Of a stretch of DNA of 17,441 nt, positions 13,040 to 17,441 are shown piece by piece. Under the pieces are notes generated by a model, which searched no databases, was not told the origin of the DNA, and was given only the letters and a program-made list of their open reading frames with translations. This stretch comes from Paracoccaceae bacterium (GTDB lineage: Bacteria; Pseudomonadota; Alphaproteobacteria; Rhodobacterales; Rhodobacteraceae): positions 1 to 17,441 of the forward strand of contig JALSGY010000257.1 in NCBI GenBank assembly GCA_026982515.1. Reading direction: 5' to 3'. The first letter of the stretch is position 1. The number at the start of each line of letters is the position of its first letter. A program made the position numbers and the translations under genes.

Positions 13040-13672
13040 ATGCTCGAACATCTGAACGTCGTCGATCACCCGCTGGTGCAGCACAAGCTGACCATCATGC
13101 GTGACAAGAACACCTCCACAAACTCCTTTCGCAGGCTGCTGCGCGAAATCTCCCTGCTGCTGGCCTACGAGATCACGCGCGAGATGGAGATGACCACCCG
13201 GCACATCGAGACCCCGCTGTGCCCGATGGACGCCCCGGTGATCGCCGGCAAGAAACTGGCGCTGATATCCATCCTGCGGGCCGGCAACGGCCTCCTCGAC
13301 GGGGTGCTGGAGCTCGTTCCGGCCGCGCGGGTGGGCTTCGTGGGCCTCTACCGCGACGAAAAGACCCTGCAGCCGGTCCAGTACTACTACAAGGTCCCGT
13401 CCGAACTGGAAGACCGGCTGGTCATCTGCGTCGATCCGATGCTGGCCACCGGCAACAGCTCGGTCGCGGCCATTGATCTGCTCAAGAAGGACGGGGCCAA
13501 CAACATTCGCTTCATGTGCCTGCTGGCCGCCCCCGAAGGGATCGCCCGGATGAAGGAGGCCCACCCGGATGTGCCCATCGTCACCGCGGCCGTGGATGAG
13601 CGATTGAACGAGTACGGCTATATCGTGCCCGGCCTCGGAGACGCCGGAGACCGCATGTACGGCACCAAATAG
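13040..13672 (+). CDS. upp: Uracil phosphoribosyltransferase
   Basis: A 210-residue type I phosphoribosyltransferase that makes UMP from uracil and PRPP, recovering the uracil released by Cdd plus DeoA. The PRPP loop VDPMLATGNSS is at 131-141. ILRAGNGLLDGV (78-89) is the conserved N-side block. The uracil-binding C-terminus YIVPGLGDAGDR is at 194-205. ATG 13040 is preceded by GGGGGAAG. It follows deoB after 52 nt, which contain a weak GACAC/GTGTC inverted repeat and no clear terminator, so it is probably the last gene of the operon. Confidence 0.96.
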   Translation: MLEHLNVVDHPLVQHKLTIMRDKNTSTNSFRRLLREISLLLAYEITREMEMTTRHIETPLCPMDAPVIAGKKLALISILRAGNGLLDGVLELVPAARVGFVGLYRDEKTLQPVQYYYKVPSELEDRLVICVDPMLATGNSSVAAIDLLKKDGANNIRFMCLLAAPEGIARMKEAHPDVPIVTAAVDERLNEYGYIVPGLGDAGDRMYGTK

Positions 13673-13715
13673 GCGTTTTTCCTTTACAGATATGGTGCCA
13701 TCAGGCAGGATACCC

Positions 13716-13729
13716 CACAACAAGTTGTG
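13716..13729. promoter_or_regulatory. Inverted repeat CACAAC-AA-GTTGTG upstream of the SPOR gene
   Basis: A perfect 6-bp dyad with a 2-nt centre ends 11 nt before the ATG of the SPOR-domain gene. With a TA bulge the arms extend by CCC/GGG. A -35-like TTTACA lies at 13683-13688, but the region 17-19 nt further on (around AGGATA) matches -10 poorly. The dyad could be an operator or a translation-affecting hairpin overlapping the leader. No regulator is known. Confidence 0.4.
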
Positions 13730-13740
13730 TAGGGTGCAAG

Positions 13741-14490
13741 ATGCGGGCTGCCGGACCTTCTTCCTTGAACGCCATTACTTGTAGCTTCGCCATGCTTCTC
13801 GCCGGCGCACTGGGGGCCATGGCCCAGGGAAACGATCTGATCGGGCTGCCCCCGGCCAGTTTCAGCGGCACGCAGTTCGTGGACGGCAAGGGCTGTATCC
13901 AGGTGCGCGCGCGCTATGGCGAAAAGGTGGTCTGGGTGCCGCGGCTGACGCCCGACCGTCAGCCCATGTGCGGCTTCGCCCCCACCTTCGCAAGGGAACA
14001 GGCCGCGCCCTCTGCGCACGGCCCGGCAATGGCGCAGAGCGTCACGATACCCGAGGGCTACCGCCCGGCCTGGGATGACGGGCGTCTGAACCCCTATCGC
14101 GGGCCGCGCAGCGCCGCGCAGACCGAAAGGATGCACCGGATCTGGACCAGGACCGTCCCGATGCGCCTGGTGGATGCAGCCGGGGCGAAGCAGCCCCCGG
14201 CGCGAAACCCTCTTGGCGCCCTGACGCTTTCCGGCAAGTCCCTCGCCCAGCCCCAGGCCACGGCCCCCGCCTATGTGCAGGTCGGCATCTTCGGTGTGCC
14301 GGAGAATGCGCGTCGGGCCATCGCCCGGCTGCAACGGCTCGGCCTGCCAGTGGGCATCCGGAACCTCGAGCGCGGCGGACGCAGCTATCAGGTAGTTCTC
14401 GCCGGGCCCTTCTCTGCCGCCGCGCCGCTGAACGCCGCCCTTGCCCGGGCCCGCGCCGCAGGCTTTGCCGACGCTTTCCCGCGCCGCTGA
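13741..14490 (+). CDS. Secreted SPOR-domain protein (Rhodobacterales type)
   Basis: A 249-residue exported protein. Residues 1-28 look like a signal peptide, with hydrophobic core SFAMLLAGALGAMA and likely cleavage near AMA-QG. Residues 38-80 form a conserved domain, SFSGTQFVDGKGC then VVWVPRLTPDRQPMCGF, whose Cys52 and Cys77 could form a disulfide. The stretch GYRPAWDDGRLNP (106-118) is also typical of relatives I recall from Rhodobacterales. Residues about 177-249 are a SPOR domain (AYVQVGIFGVPENARR ... YQVVLAGPFS), a fold that binds denuded septal peptidoglycan. It is probably periplasmic and linked to division or cell-wall remodelling. It stands alone, converging on the next gene with 12 nt between stops. 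Confidence 0.83.
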   Translation: MRAAGPSSLNAITCSFAMLLAGALGAMAQGNDLIGLPPASFSGTQFVDGKGCIQVRARYGEKVVWVPRLTPDRQPMCGFAPTFAREQAAPSAHGPAMAQSVTIPEGYRPAWDDGRLNPYRGPRSAAQTERMHRIWTRTVPMRLVDAAGAKQPPARNPLGALTLSGKSLAQPQATAPAYVQVGIFGVPENARRAIARLQRLGLPVGIRNLERGGRSYQVVLAGPFSAAAPLNAALARARAAGFADAFPRR

Positions 14491-14502
14491 CGGTGCCCTC
14501 CC

Positions 14503-15519
14503 TCAGCCGCCGCAGATCGCCTGCAGGCTGGCCCAGTCGGTCTCGTTCAGCACCGGCCTGCCCGCATCCGGGTTCAGCTGGTCGGCTTCGATCAGCACCA
14601 GCGTCGTCTCGCCGGTGATGTCAAGCGCATAGGCATAGGGGCTGGCACGCACGCCCGCCTCGGCGAAGCGCGCCACGAGGCGCTCATCCTCCACGGGGGC
14701 CGGCTCAGAAACCATCAACACCTCGGCATAGGCCTTCAGCGTCGCCTCCGGGATATCGCCCCGGGTCAGAAGCCGGAACGAGGTGGCCAGCCCGGTGGTG
14801 CTCAGAAGCCTCACCATCGGGTCCTCGTCGCGGGCGCGCTGATCTTCGGCCAGCACGAAACCGGCCACCACCGCCGGGTCGTCGTAATCCTCCACCAGGG
14901 CACGGTTGAGCAGGATGATCCCGCCCGGCAGGTGTTCGGCCTTGGGCATGCCGCCCGAAAGCACCACGATCCGGCCTGACTGCCCGGGCAGCAGCCGCTC
15001 ATGCAGCCGGGTCAGCGCCTGGCGGCCCAGGGCGGTCTCGCATGTCTTTCCCGAGATGCGGCGGATGCTTTCCAGCAGGCTTTCCCCGATCGCGGCACGC
15101 TTTTGCGGCGGCACCACGGCGGCGGTATAGTCGATCATGGCGCGCGGCAGCCAGAACACCGTGAACCCCGCCACCACCGCCACCGCCGCTGCGGTCAGGA
15201 CATGGCGCAGCCGGCCGGGGTGCGGGCGGCGCCGCTCGATGGCCCGGCGCACCTTCATCAGCGCTTCGATCATCGCCTCGTCGGCAAGTTCCACCACCTC
15301 CTCGGCATCGGGGCCAGGGCGAAACAGGGCGGGCGTTTCGCCCGGGTTCACCCGCTCGATGGCCGGCAGCGACCAGTGCGCCAGCGCCCGCCCGCGCTGA
15401 TCGGCGATGACCAGCGTGGCCTCTCCGAAAGAAAGAATGACATCGCGCCGCTGCGCCTCGGGCGAGGGATGCCAGATCGCCGGGCTTTCCAGCCGCTGAT
15501 ACTGTTCGAGTGCCGTCAT
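14503..15519 (-). CDS. Membrane-anchored M48-like protein lacking the zinc-binding motif
   Basis: A 338-residue protein with a soluble N-terminal domain (1-100), one membrane segment at about 107-125 (VLTAAAVAVVAGFTVFWLP) and a C-terminal domain. The segment LPGGIILLNRALVED (197-211) resembles the LPGG-x-I block of M48 metallopeptidases. In that family HExxH follows 24 residues after LPGG; here the aligned residues are AEDQR (224-228), so both zinc histidines are missing while the Glu remains. Proteolysis by the M48 mechanism is therefore unlikely; a scaffold or regulatory role is possible. Homology rests on my alignment by eye. ATG 15519 is preceded by GGAGAGG; the frame is open further upstream but without family features. 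It follows the acyl-CoA synthetase gene after 96 nt on the same strand. Confidence 0.7.
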   Translation of the reverse strand: MTALEQYQRLESPAIWHPSPEAQRRDVILSFGEATLVIADQRGRALAHWSLPAIERVNPGETPALFRPGPDAEEVVELADEAMIEALMKVRRAIERRRPHPGRLRHVLTAAAVAVVAGFTVFWLPRAMIDYTAAVVPPQKRAAIGESLLESIRRISGKTCETALGRQALTRLHERLLPGQSGRIVVLSGGMPKAEHLPGGIILLNRALVEDYDDPAVVAGFVLAEDQRARDEDPMVRLLSTTGLATSFRLLTRGDIPEATLKAYAEVLMVSEPAPVEDERLVARFAEAGVRASPYAYALDITGETTLVLIEADQLNPDAGRPVLNETDWASLQAICGG

Positions 15520-15547
15520 CGGCCCTCTCCGCCCCTGCTCGATTGCC

Positions 15548-15590
15548 TGTTGTCGGGCGAGGATAGCCCAGGGAACAGGCCCGGACAACA
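15548..15590. repeat. Inverted repeat TGTTGTC-GGGC / GCCC-GACAACA
   Basis: Arms 15548-15558 and 15579-15590 pair over 11 bp with one bulged base (15583), enclosing a 20-nt loop. It lies 29-71 nt upstream of the start of the M48-like gene, which is read leftward, so it would be in its leader or promoter. No T-run follows. It could be an operator for a dimeric regulator or an RNA hairpin. Confidence 0.55.
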
Positions 15591-15598
15591 ACATGCTG

Positions 15599-15615
15599 CC
15601 CGGTCTGGCGCCGGG
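15599..15615 (-). terminator. Hairpin directly after the acyl-CoA synthetase stop
   Basis: CCCGG-(7 nt)-CCGGG begins at the base after the stop codon on the minus strand. There is no T-run. It may be a weak or Rho-assisted terminator, or an RNA 3'-end stabiliser, between the synthetase and the M48-like gene. Confidence 0.3.
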
Positions 15616-17241
15616 TTACAGCGCCTTCGCCAGCTTGCGCAGCTCGAACTTCTGGATCTTGCCAGTGGAGGTCTTGGGCAGTTCCCGGAACACGACCCTT
15701 TTGGGCGTCTTGAAACCGGCCAGATGCTGACGGGCGAAGGCGATCAGCTCTTCCTCGGTGGCGCTCATCCCTTCCTTGAGCTCGACGAAGGCGCAGGGCA
15801 CCTCGCCCCATTTCTCGTCGGGCCTGGCCACCACCGCGCACAAAAGCACCGCCGGGTGCTTCATCAGCGTGCCCTCCACCTCGACGGAAGAGACGTTCTC
15901 GCCGCCGGAGATGATGATGTCCTTGGCCCGGTCGGTGATCTTGATGTAGCCGTCCTCGTGCTGATAGGCGATGTCGCCGGAGTGGAAATACCCCCCCGCA
16001 AAGGCCTCCCGGGTGGCTTCGGGTTTCCTGTAATAGCCTTTCATCACGCAGTTGCCGCGGATCATGATCTCGCCCAGCGTAGCCCCGTCGCGCGGCACCG
16101 GGTTCATCTGCTCGTCCATCACCGTGATGTCCTCCATCATCGGCATCAGCACACCGGTGCGCGCCTTGATGGCATAGCGCTCTTCCTCGGGCAGATCGTC
16201 CCACTCCTCGCGCCACAGGCACTCGGTGACATGGCCGAAGGTTTCCGTCAGGCCGTAGACCTGGGTGACATTGAAGCCCAGCGGCTCGATCGCCTGCAGC
16301 GTGGCGGCCGGCGGCGGGGCGCCGGCGGTGAACACCTCGACCACGTGATCGAAGTCGCGCCGCTCATCCTCGCGGGCGTTCACGATCATGTTCAGCACGA
16401 TCGGCGCGCCGCCGAAATGGGTCACCCCCTCGTCGGCGATGGCGTCATAGATCGCCCTGGCGGTGATCTCGCGGCAGCACACCACCGTGCCGCCCAGCAC
16501 CGGGATCATCCAGGTGTGGTTCCAGCCGTTGCAGTGAAACAGCGGCACGATGGTCAGGAACTTCGGGCGTAGCACCATGCGCCAGGAAATTACCGTGCCC
16601 ATGGTCATCAGGTAGGCGCCGCGGTGATGATAGACCACGCCCTTGGGCCGCCCGGTGGTGCCCGAGGTGTAGTTCAGCGCCAGGCTTTCCCACTCGTCCT
16701 GCGGCATGCGCCAGGCAAAGCCCGCATCCCCCCCGGCGATGAAATCCTCATACTCGGGGTAGCGCCCCGAAGCCGGATGGCCTGCCGCTTCGTCGGCCAC
16801 CTCGATGATCTTCGGGCCGTAGCCTTCCATCGCGGCGATAGCGGCTTCGGCCAGATCGAGAAACTGGCTGTCCACCAGCACTACCTTCGCGCCGCCGTGC
16901 TCGAAGATGTAGGCCACCGTATCCACATCAAGGCGGATGTTGATGGTGTTGAGCACCCCGCCCATCGCCGGCACCCCGAAATGGGCCTCGGCCTGGGCGG
17001 GGACATTGGGCAGGATGGTGGCCACCACCTCGCCCGGTTTCACCCCCATGCCCGCCAGCGCCGAAGCCAGCCGCGAGACCCGGGCGTGATACTCCCGATA
17101 AGTGAACCGGCGCGCGCCATAGACCAGCGCCTCGTCATCGGCAAAGACGTCGGCCGCGCGATGCAGGTGCGAAAGCGGCGTCAGCGGGACGTAATTCGCG
17201 CGGGTTTTCCCCAGACCGGTTTCATCTTCGAGCCAGCCCAT
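15616..17241 (-). CDS. AMP-forming acyl-CoA synthetase
   Basis: A 541-residue enzyme of the ANL superfamily, which adenylates a carboxylic acid with ATP and then transfers the acyl group to CoA. The P-loop-like signature YTSGTTGRPKG is at 191-201. The A5-type motif YGLTETFGHV lies mid-protein. The hinge and C-terminal domain include YFHSGDIAYQHEDGYIKI and DRAKDIIISGGENVSS. TSTGKIQKFELRK near the end carries the catalytic lysine Lys528. The sequence is of the medium-chain/short-chain fatty-acid group common in Rhodobacterales; the exact substrate cannot be read from it. ATG 17241 follows GGGGAGGA; the 26 upstream in-frame residues lack family character. It is divergent from the sulfotransferase gene across 106 nt. 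Confidence 0.92.
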   Translation of the reverse strand: MGWLEDETGLGKTRANYVPLTPLSHLHRAADVFADDEALVYGARRFTYREYHARVSRLASALAGMGVKPGEVVATILPNVPAQAEAHFGVPAMGGVLNTINIRLDVDTVAYIFEHGGAKVVLVDSQFLDLAEAAIAAMEGYGPKIIEVADEAAGHPASGRYPEYEDFIAGGDAGFAWRMPQDEWESLALNYTSGTTGRPKGVVYHHRGAYLMTMGTVISWRMVLRPKFLTIVPLFHCNGWNHTWMIPVLGGTVVCCREITARAIYDAIADEGVTHFGGAPIVLNMIVNAREDERRDFDHVVEVFTAGAPPPAATLQAIEPLGFNVTQVYGLTETFGHVTECLWREEWDDLPEEERYAIKARTGVLMPMMEDITVMDEQMNPVPRDGATLGEIMIRGNCVMKGYYRKPEATREAFAGGYFHSGDIAYQHEDGYIKITDRAKDIIISGGENVSSVEVEGTLMKHPAVLLCAVVARPDEKWGEVPCAFVELKEGMSATEEELIAFARQHLAGFKTPKRVVFRELPKTSTGKIQKFELRKLAKAL

Positions 17242-17347
17242 CCGTTCCTCCCCGAATGCGTTTCCTGCCCCGATACTGCTGCGAAGCGGCGCGCTTGAAA
17301 AGAGGGCTGGAGTAGTCATTGCGCCGCAACTGCCCTATTGTGCACCC

Positions 17348-17441
17348 ATGATCATCTCTCCGGGCCGGCGATACATCTTCGTGCATATCCCGAAAACCGG
17401 CGGCACATCCCTGGCGCAGGCACTGGAAGCGCGCGCCATGG
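17348..17441 (+). CDS. Sulfotransferase-family protein, N-terminal fragment (runs off the window)
   Basis: The 31 visible codons begin MIISPGRRYIFVHIPKTGGT. The motif HIPKTGGTSL is the 5'-phosphosulfate-binding loop of PAPS-dependent sulfotransferases of the carbohydrate (sulfotransfer_2) type. The gene continues past the window edge, so the acceptor-binding part is unseen and the substrate is unknown. No strong ribosome binding site is visible before ATG 17348, though the sequence agrees with the N-terminus expected for the family. Confidence 0.8.
   Translation, partial: MIISPGRRYIFVHIPKTGGTSLAQALEARAM

Noticed and set aside
15001..16572. Long plus-strand open frame (523 codons) opposite the M48-like and acyl-CoA synthetase genes
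   Set aside because: It spans two real genes and their gap on the other strand and has no family character.
17284..17296. AAGCG-GCG-CGCTT inverted repeat between the synthetase and sulfotransferase genes
   Set aside because: A 5-bp GC stem of this kind is expected often by chance in such GC-rich DNA, and nothing else supports it.
1..17441. CRISPR array, tRNA/rRNA genes, toxin-antitoxin pair or phage-defence system
   Set aside because: I found no regularly spaced direct repeats, no tRNA-like cloverleaf or rRNA sequence, and no recognisable toxin, antitoxin or defence-system protein on either strand.

Overview
This is a strongly GC-rich stretch of an alphaproteobacterial chromosome, almost certainly from the Rhodobacteraceae (Paracoccus/Rhodovulum/Roseobacter relatives). 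The reasons are the family-specific proteins (a SPOR protein with a WVPR...DR...CG N-domain, a degenerate M48-like membrane protein, a YcjX/YcjF pair), the fused FdsG-FdsB formate dehydrogenase subunit, and the codon usage. No rRNA, tRNA or CRISPR array is visible.

Layout. (1) Positions 1-560: the 5' end of an IS256-family insertion sequence runs off the left edge. Next to it is a 9-codon stub with a good ribosome binding site, possibly the start of another transposase gene cut by the IS, then two palindromic structures. (2) 562-981: a group III truncated haemoglobin. (3) 1050-3550, minus: ycjX-ycjF, a P-loop protein and a membrane protein. (4) 3717-4487, plus: truA, a tRNA pseudouridine synthase. 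(5) 4492-8960, minus: an NAD-dependent molybdenum formate dehydrogenase of two genes, a fused FdsG-FdsB electron-transfer subunit and the FdsA catalytic subunit. (6) 9187-9987, plus: an endonuclease/exonuclease/phosphatase-family protein. (7) 10077-13672, plus: a compact pyrimidine nucleoside salvage and catabolism operon, cdd-deoA-deoB-upp. (8) 13741-14490, plus: a secreted SPOR-domain protein. (9) 14503-15519, minus: a membrane-anchored M48-like protein that has lost its zinc ligands. (10) 15616-17241, minus: an AMP-forming acyl-CoA synthetase. (11) 17348 to the end: the start of a sulfotransferase-family gene.

How the genes work together. The formate dehydrogenase would oxidise formate to CO2 and pass electrons through a chain of iron-sulfur clusters to FMN and NAD+. 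The nucleoside operon deaminates (deoxy)cytidine to (deoxy)uridine (Cdd), splits deoxyuridine and thymidine into base and deoxyribose-1-phosphate (DeoA), isomerises the sugar phosphate to the 5-phosphate (DeoB), and recycles uracil to UMP (Upp). The other genes are single housekeeping or cell-envelope genes.

Most worth a second look: a two-copy intergenic element (GC hairpin, 5-6 nt spacer, near-identical 26-27 nt core) in two divergent intergenic regions, each 60-75 nt upstream of a gene in the same orientation; the M48-like protein in which HExxH has become AEDQR; and the possible nested insertion at the left edge. I did not find convincing evidence of an entirely new multi-gene system. Most of the window is ordinary core genome.
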